From Sorex araneus (lineage: Eukaryota; Chordata; Mammalia; Eulipotyphla; Soricidae): a stretch of DNA of 64,000 nt. Where the stretch lies: the NCBI RefSeq assembly GCF_027595985.1, contig NC_073307.1:47780509-47844508 (forward strand). The letters are read 5' to 3'. Position numbers and translations under genes: made by a program. Of this stretch, positions 24,111 through 36,142 are shown one piece after another; position 1 is the first letter of the stretch, and the number at the start of each line of letters is the position of its first letter. Under the pieces are notes generated by a model, which saw only the letters and a list, made by a program, of their open reading frames with translations, ran no database searches and was not told the DNA's origin.

Positions 24111-24774
24111 CCCACACCCATTATTAGGGGGAGCTAGAGTTCACAGACTTGGGACCCGAAGGGCCTTGATCAGAGAGAGAGGGAGAGGGGTGCATGCCAA
24201 ACTTGAGCAAAATAAGCTATGAGTGACCTTCTTTATTCCTTCTGCTAGACCAAACTCATCAGCTTCAGAACGAACAAGCAGAGGCTGGTAAGTCATTGAG
24301 GAATTGTCTAGGAGTGTGATTATTGGATTAAATGGTTTGTTCACAATGAGCACAGATGAGAGAGCAGAAGCTGGACAGGCTTCTAGGGAAGGGAACTCCC
24401 CCAACATGAGACTGTCAGAGACAAGAGCAGCTGGCAACCCCTGCCTCCGATGTCACGCACGTGGACTTGTGTGCTTGCTGCAAGAGTGATGGCCACACGA
24501 GACAGGATCTGGAAGCAGGAGTCCATGGACGGTTCTGTGGCATAGAGCCTGCCCTGCAGACAGCAGGCTGCGAGCTCTAGACCTGCATCTGAGCCAAGTG
24601 TAGCCCGGCCAGCGGAGCTGTGCGTGATCCCTGGCACCACCACGAGCAGTGTGATCTCTAGAAACAGTGCAGGGAGGTATGTACATCCCCCTGATCATTT
24701 TTAAAGCAATCAAAAAATCAGAGGGAAATCAGTAAGAAAATTAAAACAAAATTACCATTAAAAAGGTCACAATA
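24111..24774. other. Intergenic, nothing recognised
   Basis: No gene or well-supported repeat. Confidence 0.45.
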
Positions 24775-24946
24775 GGGGCCGGAGCAATAGCACAGCGGGT
24801 AGGGCGTTTGCCTTGCACTCGGCCGACCCGGTTCGATCCCCAGCATCCCATATGGTCCCCCAAGCACTGCCAGGTGTAATTCTTGAGTGCAAAGCCAGGA
24901 GTAACCCCTGAGCATCGCTGGGTGTGACCCAAAAAGCAAAAAAAAA
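24775..24946 (+). mobile_element. SINE type A
   Basis: Full length. TSD aaggtcacaata before and aagatcacaata after the A-tail. Confidence 0.9.
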
Positions 24947-24968
24947 AAAAAAGATCACAATAATAAAT

Positions 24969-25219
24969 CACTGTCACTGTCACTGTCATCCCGTTGCTCA
25001 TCGATTTGTTCGAGCGGGCACCAGTAACATCTCTCATTGAGAGACTTTATTGTTACTGTTTCTGGCATATCCAATACATGTGGGTAGCTCACCAGGCTCT
25101 GCCGCGTGGGCTCGATACTCTCGGTAGCTTGCTGGGCTCTCCAAGAGGGGCGGAGGAATCGAACTCGGGTAGGCCACATGAAAGGCGAATGCCCAACCGC
25201 TGTGCTATCGCTCCAGCCC
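24969..25219 (-). mobile_element. SINE type B
   Basis: Full length with a (GTCACT)n-type end. It lies 17 bp from the preceding type A copy. Confidence 0.9.
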
Positions 25220-25252
25220 AATAATAATAATAATTATTATTATTATATAATA
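25220..25252. repeat. (AAT)n/(ATT)n inverted microsatellite
   Basis: AAT units turn into ATT units, giving a palindrome capable of forming a hairpin. Confidence 0.85.
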
Positions 25253-25934
25253 ATAAATCAAAGGTAAAAATATGCTTTTGACTCTCCAGTGGGGATCAGA
25301 AGTCACAGTCATGCGGTCAGCACTTCAACTACGCCCAGTGGTCTCACTGAAAATGACAAAGGATTCTGTGGCCAGTACCATGTGACTGGGCAGTGTGACA
25401 GCCATGGAGGAGATGCCTGGAGGCCGCGAGGGTGACTTGACTGGAGAGAGGGGAGGACGCCAGCCTCCCAAAAAAGGGGTCCTCAGACGGGGACACGCAC
25501 CTGTGGCATCTGGCAGCTTGGTCCGAGACAAGTTCTAACCCAGGTTCTGCATTTCCAGCGAGCTCCCGTGGGCTGCCGACAACACCAAGCCCCTGGGCGT
25601 TGTTTGAGAGACTGACAGCAGAGAAAGACCACGCCCGGGGGCCTGGAACTCAGGCAGCTGCAAACCCTGGCTTCCCCCTTCCTCTGACTGAGGAGTCTAC
25701 AGTACTTAGCCACTAGAAACCAGATTCTTAGCTCTGAAACATGGGAAATGGGCAGGATGGCCTATCCGTTCAATAGCTGTGCATGAAGCACCTGCTCTTT
25801 TAGGTCTGGGGGTGCAAAGGCAAGTTCAAGCAGGTCCTGATCACCAGGCTGCAACAGGCTAGAAGATGTGGAGCCTCTAGCACCAGGCCTGCTTCGTGGG
25901 AAGTGGGGGACAGACAACATCTGGGGCAGAGGGT
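25253..25934. other. Intergenic, nothing recognised
   Basis: Unique sequence without exon-like structure. Confidence 0.45.
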
Positions 25935-26066
25935 GGGTACCACACCAATGGGGCTCAGGGGTCACTCCTGGCGGGGCTGAGGGGGCCGTATGTGGTGTCG
26001 AGAAGCAAACCCAAGCTGGGCATGTGCAAGGCAAGAGCCCTACCTGCTGTGCTATCTCTTCAGCCA
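25935..26066 (-). mobile_element. Old SINE
   Basis: 'ggggctcaggggtcactcctgg' body and 'gtgctatctcttcagcc' head. Confidence 0.68.
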
Positions 26067-26188
26067 CAGACAGCATCTGTTTTGGTTGGGAGTAAGAGGC
26101 TCAGAAACTGCCAGAAAACTCTTTTGTTAAATGGCAACTGCATGGTGGGGAAGATGGGGGGTTTATTCTGTAATCCAAGGGGTTTATT

Positions 26189-26332
26189 CTGCTTCACCCC
26201 CGTGACACGAACAATGCTGCATGCCCCACAGTAACGACCTGATTTTAGTCTTGCTATGCCAACCAGCCTGGAAAGCGCCCCCTCGGAGCTGGGCACCCCC
26301 AAGGGCCTCCCGTACTGGATTCACCCATCCAC
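26189..26332. repeat. Direct duplication, left copy
   Basis: About 90% identical by eye to 27172-27315. No known repeat family is recognised. Confidence 0.85.
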
Positions 26333-26524
26333 TCTTGTGAAGAATTCACAAAGCCCTCCTTGAGAAGGTCCTAGCTTGGTGAAGAAATGTGAGTTTTAGC
26401 CTGCACGGCTCTCCCTCGGGCACAAGCCAGAAGCCAGTTCCTGCTGCTCTAAACTCTGGCCCCCACTGGCTCTCTACGTTGTCCTTGCTACCCTTGAACA
26501 GATTTACCTTGCAACTTGTTCCCT

Positions 26525-26887
26525 TCTCCCTCCTTCCTTCCTTCCTTCCTTCCTTCCTTCCTTCCTTCCTTCCTTCCTTCCTTCCTTCCTTCCTTCCTTC
26601 CTTCCTTCCTTCCTTCCTTCCTTCCTTCTTCCCTTCCTTCTTTCCTTCCTTCCTTCCTCCCTCCCTCCCTCTCTTCCTTCCTTCCTTCCTTCCTTCCTTC
26701 CTTCCTTCCTTCCTTCCTTCCTTCCTTCCTTCCTTCCTACCTTCCTTCCTTCCTTCCTTCTTTCCTTCCTCCCTCCCTCTCTTCCTTCCTTCCTTCCTTC
26801 CTTCCTTCCTTCCTTCCTTCCTTCCTTCCTTCCTTCCTTCCTTCCTACCTTCCTTCCTTCCCTCCCTCCCTCCCCTTTCTCCCTCTC

Positions 26888-26935
<48 letters not shown>

Positions 26936-26958
26936 TTCTTTCTTTCTTTCTTTCTTTT
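26525..26958. repeat. (CCTT)n/(CTTT)n pyrimidine satellite
   Basis: About 430 bases of almost pure pyrimidine on the + strand: CCTT units with CCCT and CCTA interruptions in a higher-order pattern, then CTTT units. It explains the long Leu/Pro/Ser/Phe frames here. Confidence 0.97.
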
Positions 26959-26965
26959 TATCCTT

Positions 26966-27115
26966 CTGTGTGTTTTTAGCCGCACCCTATGGGGTTGGAG
27001 GCTACTCTTAACTCAGTGCTCAGTAGACACTCCTCAGCAGTGCTCAGGGGTTCTTGCAGTGCTGGAATCTAACCTGAGGGGCCCCACATGGAAAGCATGC
27101 ACTCCAGTCCTTCGC
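26966..27115 (-). mobile_element. Old SINE
   Basis: 'agccgcaccctatgggg', 'gtgctcaggggttc' and a degenerate head. The pyrimidine satellite adjoins its tail. Confidence 0.5.
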
Positions 27116-27171
27116 ATCAGCTCCTCTCCCCAGACTTTAGTGTCCTTACTCCCCCTCCCATCTATCTACTG

Positions 27172-27315
27172 TTGCTCCACCCCCTTGACATAAACAATGC
27201 TGTGTGCCTCTCAGTAACGACCTGATTTTAGTCTTGCTATGCTGACCAGCCTGGAGAGCACCCCCTCGGAGCTGGGGCACCCCCAAGGGCCTCCCGTACT
27301 AGTTCACCCATCCAC
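27172..27315. repeat. Direct duplication, right copy
   Basis: Partner of 26189-26332, 983 bp downstream in the same orientation. Confidence 0.85.
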
Positions 27316-29543
27316 GTAGACCTGAGGGAAACACCAGTTTGGTGGGAGTCTGGGGGATGTGTCGCTGAGCTGAGCTCAGGCTGCTCTGACAGGCTACAGC
27401 CTCGCCTCGGGGAACGTCACAGTGAGCCCGCACAGGGCGAACCAAGCGCCCACGCTCAGGCACCGAACACCCGCGCCCCTGCCTGGGCCGCCCTTCCCAA
27501 ACAGGCGGCAGTGCAGGGCTGAGTCCCCAGCCGAGAGATAAAGCGGAGAGAAGAGCCAAAGACGGAGGCGCTTGCAGGCAGATGAACCACACAGAAATGA
27601 CAGGCTTGTCACCAGCCGCCCTGGCTCTGCAGCCCCCCTTGAGGAGAGGGAGAGTCCTTGCCCAGAGGCGCTGACAGGGCAGTGAGAGACGCGACGGCAG
27701 GTGCTTTGGTCAGTCTGAGGCGTGCGCACCTGAGAGGGGACGCCGGGAAATGGCAGGAGCCTCCAGCAGTTTGGGGGAGACCCGCGCCAGAAGTCGGGCA
27801 CGGAAAGGCGGCAGGAAGGAGGGTTTGCGCCCAGACGGGCAGCACGCCCTGGGCGGCCCGGGAGCCTGGTGGGAAAGATCGAGCCTGAGTGAGGAAGCTG
27901 CAGGCTTGGAGGCCGGACAGCAAGGAGGCCGGACAGCAATTCTCAGGACCTCAGAAGCATTCCTGGGCGGGGCTCCAGGGGACAGCAATCAGCCCCTCCT
28001 CCAAGTGGGGAAACTGAGGCCCAGGGTCAGCGGCTCAGTCTGCCGGGGAGCTCAGGGGCAGGGTGGCACACAGCTCAAGCACGCGGGGAGCGGGTCCACA
28101 GACATCCGTTCAAAACACATACTTTGAAATTAAAACCAAAACCCAGAGGGAAAATCCCACACACGGGCACAGGGCTAAGCCAGAGGCGACCCAGGCAAAC
28201 TCTCCTTAAACCCTTTTAACAAGGAGCCTCTAATGATCTCATTAGCCCCGACAGGGCCCTTCGGAAACTTGAGGCCGCCCTGCTCTAACGGGGGCTGCTT
28301 TGAAGTGGCCAGCACCTGAAGCCGCCACCTGAGGGGGTGGGGAGCACGGCCAGCCTGTGAGCCCGGGTCCACTTGGACGGGAGCCACCCGGCCTCCACCA
28401 GGCGGGGCTGGGTCTCTCGGTCAGCCCAGGCGCCTGTCGGGTTTCCAACAGCCGCCTCCACAGCCAGGGCCAGCGGTCATGGCTGCGGTGATCCGAGCGG
28501 CCTGTGGCCTTCTCCAGCCGCACGCGCCCAGGGTCACGCCCACAGACCCCTCAGCTCACGACCAGGGAGACCCTCCACTTCCGCAAGACCACTGTCCCGC
28601 TCCCCCACGGTTCCACCCTCCCACTGTCCTTTTTCCAGATTGGCCATTCTCCATCCCTTCCAACTCCCTTCCACGGAAGGTCGTGGGACCCCTGATCTTC
28701 TGTGAGAGTAGCTGTGGGGGCTCCCGGGTTCCTGCACCATCCCCGTCCGTGTCTCGTCTGGCCGGCCCTAGAGGCTCTTGGCTCCCTCTACCCACCTGGC
28801 CCAGCACGAAGCTGGACAACCCCCCCCCCCCAGGCTCACAGCAGGCTCACCTGCCCAGCTGCCCCCGCCCAGGCTCAGGGTGACAGAGCTGAGCACCAGG
28901 CCAACCCTCTCTCCCCCCGCCCCGGGGTGCCCAGTCCGGCAGCCAGAAGGAACTGGTTCACCTTTCCAAGTGCACGCCAAGGCCCTCCCCGCAGGCTGCA
29001 GTGCGGGCCCCGACTATTAATAGTCCAGCAGCTGTTTGCCTCCCTGAATGAGGCTCTTTATTGCAAGCTGCGTTGACAAAACAGATCCCGCTCCTTCCGG
29101 CCCCAAATATTGGGAGGCGGAGGGCCCACCAGAGATGCTCCTTCCTTCCAGGGATGCTGGGAAGGTCAGCAGCACAAAGAGAGTCGCGCAGTGACCCCTT
29201 TCAAAAGTGGGTCACCCCAGCCGAGGTCTCGCCCACCGCTTCCTCTGTCCACCCCCACTGCCCCTTCCTGCTCCCACGGAAGCCCCAGTGCTCCCCTCTG
29301 CCTCCTGAACACCTCCTCATCCTCACCCCGGGCCCAGTCACAAACTCTCTGGTGAAGGTCTTTGGGCGCCTGATCCGAAAACCCATGCCCTCTCCCTTAG
29401 GCCCACCGTGGACATAAAACCCTGCCCTGGGCCTCTGCTCAGGCTCAGCTTTCCTGGCCTGTGCTCCCTCTCCTGTGCTCCCTTTCCTGGCCTTTTTACA
29501 TGCTGTTTGGTAAATGAAATTTAAATTTAAAAGAAATCATTCC
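27316..29543. other. SINE-free GC-rich block, possible regulatory region
   Basis: About 2.2 kb without a recognisable repeat, where the surroundings carry a SINE every 0.3-0.6 kb. CpG dinucleotides are frequent at 27.4-28.6 kb. No splice-flanked exon or conserved protein is recognised; the 181- and 134-codon frames look like GC-rich chance frames. Confidence 0.45.
29014..29034. promoter_or_regulatory. MEF2-like site beside an E-box
   Basis: The palindrome CTATTAATAG (29014-29023) fits the MEF2 consensus. The E-box CAGCTG follows at 29029-29034. The spacing resembles muscle or neural MEF2/bHLH modules; function is inferred. Confidence 0.35.
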
Positions 29544-29690
29544 AGGGCCAGAGGGATGGCACAGTGGGTAGGGTGTTTGCCTTGCACACAGCTGACCTGG
29601 GTCTGATCCCTGGCATCCCATAGGGTCCCCCCAAGCAGAGCCAGGAGTAACCCCTGAGGAGCATCACCAGATGTGCCCCTAGCCCTGAGG
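29544..29690 (+). mobile_element. SINE type A, shortened body
   Basis: Head intact; body jumps from 'gtccccccaagca' to 'gagccaggagtaacc'. Its tail has become the adjoining GA tract. Confidence 0.8.
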
Positions 29691-29694
29691 GAGG

Positions 29695-29774
<80 letters not shown>

Positions 29775-29784
29775 GAGAGAGAGG

Positions 29785-29843
<59 letters not shown>

Positions 29844-29857
29844 GAGAGAGAGGAGAG
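29691..29857. repeat. (GA)n microsatellite
   Basis: About 165 bases of GA with GGGA interruptions, growing out of a SINE tail. Confidence 0.95.
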
Positions 29858-30099
29858 ATCACTCCAGAAATCTTGTGTCACCTCTCGGGGTCCTTTCATG
29901 CTCTGCTCAACTTCCCTCCTTGCATCTCTGGAAGGAGAAAGTGATCTCGTTTTCCGTTTGTTTGACATTTGTCATTGCGTTGCTCTATAGCAGCTGGCAC
30001 GTGCACACCGAGCTGATGAAAGGAGGCGTGTGTGAATGGCCTGTTTCTTCCCCAGGCTCCGTAGCCTTCAGTCCCTCAGCCTGATTAGGAGGAGATGTG

Positions 30100-30296
30100 G
30101 GTGCGGTCAGAGCCGTGGTACCGTGGGGAGGGCATTTGCTTTGCACATAGCATCCTGGAGTCCTATCCCCAGCACCACATATAGTCCCCTGAGCCCTGCC
30201 AGGAGGAACCCCTGAGCGCAGAGCCCTGGCACCATATGGTCCTGTGAGCACCAAGCCCTAGAAGTCCCTGAGTACTGTCACGCGTGACCCCTAAGC
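30100..30296 (+). mobile_element. Old SINE with repeated body
   Basis: 'gggcatttgctttgcac' head. The 'gcaccatatggtcc' junction occurs twice (about 30171 and 30229). Confidence 0.5.
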
Positions 30297-30474
30297 CCTC
30301 CTCCCTTCCAGTAAAAGGAAAGGAGAGGGGAAAACAGGTCCCCCATGTTGTGGATCATGGCTCTCCCATTGACCTGTTGAGCCACTTCGCCTTGCAGAGC
30401 CTTAAGCTCCACACCTGTGAAATGGGGCCAGCCAAGAATGTTTTTCATGTGATCGCTTTAAGAAGTCAGTGAGG

Positions 30475-30650
30475 GGGACTGGACTAGCACAGCGGGTAAG
30501 GCATTTGCCGTGCACTCGGCTGACCCGGGTTTGAGTCCCAGCATCCCATATGGTCCCCTGAGCATCGCCAGGAGTAATTCCTGAGTGCAAAGCTAGGAGG
30601 TAACCCCTGTGCATTGCCAGGTGTGACCCAAAAAGCAAAACAACAACAAC
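30475..30650 (+). mobile_element. SINE type A, first of three at one target
   Basis: Flanked by aagaagtcagtgagg (30460) and aagaagtcaatgagg (30651); (CAA)n tail. Confidence 0.9.
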
Positions 30651-30665
30651 AAGAAGTCAATGAGG

Positions 30666-30842
30666 AGGCTGGAGTGATAGCACAGTGTGTAGGGTGTTTG
30701 CCTTGCACACAGCTGACCTGGGTTTGATTCCCAGCATCCCATATGGTCCCCTGAGCACCGCCAGGGGTGATTCCTAAGTACAAAGCCAGGAGGTAACCCC
30801 TGTGCATTGCTGGGTGTGACCTAAACAGTAAAAAAAAAAAAA
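30666..30842 (+). mobile_element. SINE type A, second at the same target
   Basis: Flanked by aagtcaatgagg at 30654 and 30844; pure A tail. Confidence 0.9.
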
Positions 30843-30855
30843 AAAGTCAATGAGG

Positions 30856-31194
<339 letters not shown>

Positions 31195-31202
31195 TCAATG
31201 AG

Positions 31203-31874
31203 AAAATGCTTATAGAATTCCTAGCCCAGTGCCATGCCCATGAAGCAAATGTTAGTTGCAAAAATAATTTAACTCAGTGTTTGGATCTGACCAGAGAATT
31301 GTTCTTCCTCATTATCCACCATTCCTGCCGGCTGTAGCCCTCTGTATTTTGAGAAGTGCCCTGTTGATCCTCCTGCCACTGGTCAGGTAAGGACTGGGAG
31401 GGTGAGTTGCGGAGGAAGGAGCTCTGATCTGAGGTGGGGCTGCTTCTCAGTCTGGGCCTGTCACAGCATCCTCCCCGGGCAGGGCGAGCACCCAGAGGCT
31501 GCACAGGGGAACAACAGCACTTGAGTTTTGGTCCCATGCCCACACGGGCACTAAAGCATGGGTACGCCAGGCATTAGAAGGAGTCCCTGGCATCTGTTCC
31601 TTCCCACCTGGTGGCGAGGGGCCAGGCAGAGCAGGAGAAAAAGCGCATTCATTCAAGCCTTGGAGCTGGGCTCTCTGCTTCTTGGTTGTTCCTGCTGTCC
31701 CAGACTTTCAACCCTTCTTAAATTTTCTTTTAAGAAGGATTACTGGGGGCAGAGAGTCTCTTGCCCGCACGCCTGGCTGTCTTCCCCGGGACCCCTCGGA
31801 GGGGATGGGCTCCAGCTTCCCTCCCTGCTCCGAGCAGAGCTCCCGGCGGCCAAAGACCACCGGAACCTAGCCAC
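31203..31874. other. Intergenic, nothing recognised
   Basis: A short inverted repeat (cttcttaaa ... tttaagaag) lies near 31713-31736. No gene seen. Confidence 0.45.
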
Positions 31875-32278
31875 AGCCATGCTCAAGGCCCCTCTTCACA
31901 TGTTTGGACAAGCATCATGCATGAAGGTACCGGCAGAGGAACCCAGGTGTGTGTAATCCCATCAATGGCCAACATACAGAGACTTAAAAGCGAGCTCCCA
32001 GAAGCGATATCTTGTAACCTACTTCTTCCTCTGGGAGAAACCGGCAAGCTACTGAGAGTTTCCTGCCCACATGGGACAGCCCACATGTCTTCATATGCAA
32101 AGCCAGTAACAAGCTGGATCTCATTCCCCTGACCCTGAAAGAGCCTCCAGTGCGGCATTGTTGGGAAGGCCGAGTGGAGAGAGGCTTCTAAAACCTCAGG
32201 GATAGGACGAATGGAGAGGTTACTGAGCCCGCTCGAGAAATCGACGATCAGCGGGATTTCATGATTCGTGATTCGTGA
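31875..32278 (+). mobile_element. SINE type B, long form, head lost
   Basis: Sense copy of the extended B body: 'gcaagctactgagag', then a segment absent from short copies ('cattcccctgaccctgaaag' to 'cttctaaaacctcaggg'), then 'cgctcgagaaatcgacgatc'. The same extra segment lies, reversed, at 40600-40985. Confidence 0.7.
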
Positions 32279-32279
32279 C

Positions 32280-32462
32280 TGGGGGTAGGAACAGCACAGC
32301 GGGGTGGGTGCTTGCCTTGCATGCAGCCGACCCAGACTCCATACATGACATCCCATATGGTCCCCCGAGTCCACCAGGAGTGATCTCTGAGTACAGAGCC
32401 TGGAGTAAGCTCTGAGCATCACTGGGTGTGGTCCAAAAACTAAAAAAAAAAAAAAAAAAAAG
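32280..32462 (+). mobile_element. SINE type A
   Basis: Moderately diverged head, full body and long A tail. Adjoins the B-type copy directly. Confidence 0.82.
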
Positions 32463-32942
32463 AGTTGGGGGGGTTCCTAATCCTTTTCAGCCCCCAAAAT
32501 GCTCTTATTTCCATGCTTTCCTCTGACTTCCTGTGAGCCCAGGAAGACTAACAACAACTTCACTGATGGTAAAACTGATGGTCAGGAAAAGGCAAATGCC
32601 TCAGGGTGAGAGAGCGGCGGTGTGGAGGCCAGAGTCCCTGCTTCCATTCAGAGTGCCAGTCACTGAGCCTGGGTGCTGTCCAGAGACCCAGATCCTTTCA
32701 GCAGACAGGTCTTGGCTCGTACGTTTATGAAGAGATGCAAAACATGCAAAGGGACAGTGGCCTGTCCCCTCCCCTGCTCCCCGGCTTAGACCACAGTGCT
32801 TTGCATCTGCCCAGGCCACTTGTTCAAACGCTGAAATATTTCCATGCCAACTGCTTAGTACCTCCCCTGCCCTTCATCTCCAATCCCTGTGCTGCCTCTG
32901 CCCCTTCCCTGGGGAACCTCCTGACCCCCTCTTTTGAGGGGT
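32463..32942. other. Intergenic, nothing recognised
   Basis: No gene or repeat family identified. Confidence 0.45.
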
Positions 32943-33092
32943 GACTTTTGGGCGTAGTTATACACCTGGCTCAGGGCTACCTGGCTCAGTGCTTGCACGT
33001 CACTCCCAGGGGCATTCAGGGGACCATGCGGTACTGGGGATTGAATCCCAGTACCCTTAGCAACTTCTGGCATGCTATTCACCCTCTGGGCT
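32943..33092 (-). mobile_element. Old SINE
   Basis: 'ggggaccatgcggtactgggg' and 'attgaatccca' remain. Confidence 0.55.
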
Positions 33093-33314
33093 CTCTCCCT
33101 CTCCCGTTTTTAGAATGAAAAGTTGCCTAGCTGTTTTTCAATGCTACTTTGTATCTTCCCCCTTCCCTTCCCTGGTCAGCCCCTCGACCTCCTAACTTCC
33201 TCTGGAGTCTGCAACTAAAAGGTTAACACCTGGTCTCAGAATATCCTCAGTCCTGGCATTGATTCTGATTGCTCAGTGTCCGTAAATTCACTTCCAGTGT
33301 TTTTTAAAAAATTA

Positions 33315-33445
33315 TTATTATTAGAATGTACACCCAGGAGAAACTTCTGCTCACGGAGATTGAGAAATGCACAAGGTTATTCACGGCATCTGGTTCCGAG
33401 TAGAAACAACCACCACCACAATAACAAAACAACTCTAAATAAACT
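33315..33445 (+). mobile_element. L1-like fragment, sense
   Basis: 'cttctgctcacggagattgag', 'atgcacaaggttattca', 'agtagaaacaacc', 'taaataaactgg' follow L1 3' order. Confidence 0.5.
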
Positions 33446-33730
33446 GGCTGGAAGGCCAAGAGTAGCCGGTCCTGCCCTGTGTGGCCAGAGCTGGGAGATG
33501 CCCATTGCTACCCTGAAGAACAGGTCCTGAGCGCTCAGGCTGTGCCAAGTGCTACATCCTTAGGGCTGAGCCTTATTTATCCTGGGTTGAGGCACTTTCT
33601 GCTCTTCACACCATTTGGAAGGGAAGAAGACCAAAATATAGAGAAGAAAGGATGTTGCCTGAGCTGACACGTTGTGAGGCTGGGGGGGAGGGGGTTGAGC
33701 TCTATCTGACTGCTTGCAAATCCCCATCTT
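33446..33730. other. Intergenic, nothing recognised
   Basis: Short unique stretch. Confidence 0.45.
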
Positions 33731-33921
33731 GGGCTGGAGAGATAGTACAGTGGTTAGGGCACTTGCTTTGCACGTAGGCCGACCCAAGTTGGAGTTCAGT
33801 CCCGGTATCCCCTAGGGTCCCCTGAGCACCACCAGGAGTGATTCCTGAGTGCAGAGCTAGTAGTAACTCCTGAGCATCGCAGGGTGTGGCCCAAAAAGAA
33901 CAAACCAAACAAACAAACAAA
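33731..33921 (+). mobile_element. SINE type A
   Basis: Head with an extra 'gttggagttcag' around the B box; (CAAA)n tail. Confidence 0.82.
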
Positions 33922-33998
33922 ATGTTGATCTCTTCTTCCGCTGTAGGTACACGGCCCTGGGGGGGCCAAGGGACATCAGAGACATGCCCCCCACAGAG

Positions 33999-34141
33999 GC
34001 TGAGCGAGATAGTGCAGGAGGCAGGGTGCTGCCTTGTATGCCGCTGACCCGGCCTCTATACTCAGCACTCTGAGCCCTGGCAGGAGTGATCCCTGAGCAC
34101 AGAGCCAGAAGTAAGCCCTGAGCACCACCCAGAGTGTCCCA
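33999..34141 (+). mobile_element. Old SINE
   Basis: 'gaggctgagcgagatagtgc' head; the 'catatggtcc' junction is lost. Confidence 0.62.
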
Positions 34142-34279
34142 ATTTTTTTTTTTTTTTTAAAGAATGTCACATGAAGGGTGACTCAACCATTCAGTCCCTC
34201 ATGCCTCTTCCCAAGCTCACCCCTTGGGGCAGGCTCTGAGCTGAGTCTGGGAGAAGCCGTTGGCGTGAGCCCTGTTTTC

Positions 34280-34458
34280 TGTTTGTTTGGTTGTGGGCTT
34301 TTGGAACCACGCCCAACAGTGCTCAGGGCTTACTCCTGGCTCTGTGCTCAAGGATCATTCCTGGTGGGCTTGGGGGACGCCGTGGGATGCTGATGATAGA
34401 ACCAGGGTCTGCTGCGTGTAAGGCTAACGCCCTCCCCGCTGTGCGATCTCTCCAGCCC
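34280..34458 (-). mobile_element. Old SINE
   Basis: 'ggaaccacgcccaacagtgct' body and 'gtgcgatctctccagcccc' head. Confidence 0.72.
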
Positions 34459-35974
34459 CTGGGCCCTATTTTCTGAAGTAGACAGTTCTCTGGGAACCCC
34501 AGCCCTGAGATGGGTGCTCCAGAGAGACAGGGGCAGAAACGACACCCACGTGCCAGGCTCAGTGGTCCTTTAACCAGCAGAGAAGCCCCTGAGTCCATCG
34601 CTGGAGTCCATGGGGTGTGTGTCCAGCCCCATGCATCTCCAGTCTGACCTTGCCCCAGAGAAAGAATTTGTTTTCGCTCCAGAGAGAGAGCTCTAGCAAT
34701 GGGGAAATGTGCTCATGTATATGTTTGGTTTTCTTAATTTAATCTCTTTCATAAATAAAAATAAAGATTGTGTGTTTGCCCAAAGAGCGGAGGCCCCACC
34801 TGAGATGTTATTATTACCCTCTCCAGAATTAGAATCGTGACCACAGCCCGGTTCACGGCCCAGGGCAGCACCAGGTGGGGCTGGAGGCTGCCCTCCAGCC
34901 CAGCTGTGCCAATAAATAACTGACGTAGGACGGTGGCCCGCCTCTGCAGCTCTGAGGAGCGTGGACTCACACTCACGGTCTCATCTTGCCTTCCTCATAT
35001 CCTGTGAGGAGGGCATGGCAATCCCGATTTTATTGACGGGAAATTGAAGCTGAAGAGTCAGCAGGGACCGGGCGGCCTTGCCAATGGGGGGAGGGAAGAG
35101 GAGCCTCACGTCCTTTCGTCCTGAGTCATATACAGATGCGGCAAAAAAAAAAAACCCTCCCCACCCGAAGACAGGAACAGCAAGAACCGACTCCAAGTGA
35201 CCGGCATGGACCCTCTGATTTCTTCAGAGGCTGCAGAGTCACCGGCGATCCCAGCACCACGTCCCCAATAAATATAAACACCAGCAGGGCGGAGTCACGT
35301 GGCCCTGCAATATTATCAGGCAGACATCCAGATGATCCAAAAATACAGTCACTCATTGTTTCGGAGTGTCGTGGAAATGAACAGAAAACAATTGAGATCT
35401 TAAAAAACTTATGGAAACTCCCCCCGCCCCCCGCCCCAACAACAACCTCTGGGAAAAAAAAAAGAAAAGAAAAATGACCAAATAAAAACCCGGGCCCGAG
35501 ATTCTCAGACGACTGCCTGTGCATCGCCTGAAAACCCCTCCCAGTTCTAACATTCTTTGAGTTTCCCTGGTAACCATCTGCTGGTGGAAATGACAATTAA
35601 GCTGTTCAGCTGCCTGGTTCACTGAGTTCCCCCAGTATGGATCAGTGCCAGGGTCAAGAAGGCCCAAATTTACCCACCTCCAGCGACGTGTCAAAGCTAC
35701 AGCTTTGCCTGCCGAGTTCAGAGGTCAGGCTCCTGCTAGACAGGAGAAAAAGTCTCACCCCAGAAGGAAATCATTCCCTCCTGGCATCTGCCCGCCCTCC
35801 AGACACTCGTTCCTGACTTATCTTCCAGGCCCTGCGTCTGAGAGAGGAGGATTAAGTACGCATGGCACGGTTGAGTCTCCGGTTTCGATCTGGGCTTCTG
35901 TCAATACAGACATGCGAGTCGTCTCCCGGAGCACTGCATCCGGGAGCTGCGTCTTCTGTCTGCGTGCTCTTCGC
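34459..35974. other. SINE-free block, possible regulatory region
   Basis: 34985-35085 is MIR-like ('attttattgacgggaaattg'). 35220-35640 is unique, mixed-composition sequence with an X-box-like motif and several TAAT/CAGCTG motifs, the kind of stretch that is often conserved non-coding DNA. No coding exon seen. Confidence 0.45.
35561..35575. promoter_or_regulatory. RFX X-box-like motif
   Basis: GTTTCCCTGGTAACC resembles the imperfect inverted repeat bound by RFX factors (GTNRCC then GGYAAC). Function is inferred from the motif alone. Confidence 0.35.
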
Positions 35975-36142
35975 CTTTTTGTTTGTTTTGGGATTTGGGA
36001 CCACAGCTAGGGATGCTTATCCCTGGCACTGTGCTCAGGGGTAACTTCTCAGAAATGCTTCGGGGACCGTGCACGGCAGGGGCTAGAACTCAGGGTTCCC
36101 CCATGCAAAGATATCCCGGCCCTCTGAGCTACCCCCGGGGTC
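35975..36142 (-). mobile_element. Old SINE
   Basis: (TTTG)n tail, 'ctggcactgtgctcagggg' body, degenerate head. Confidence 0.55.

Noticed and set aside
26389..27193. Two long Pro/Ser/Leu/Phe-rich frames of about 200 codons
   Set aside because: They are translations of the CCTT/CTTT satellite.
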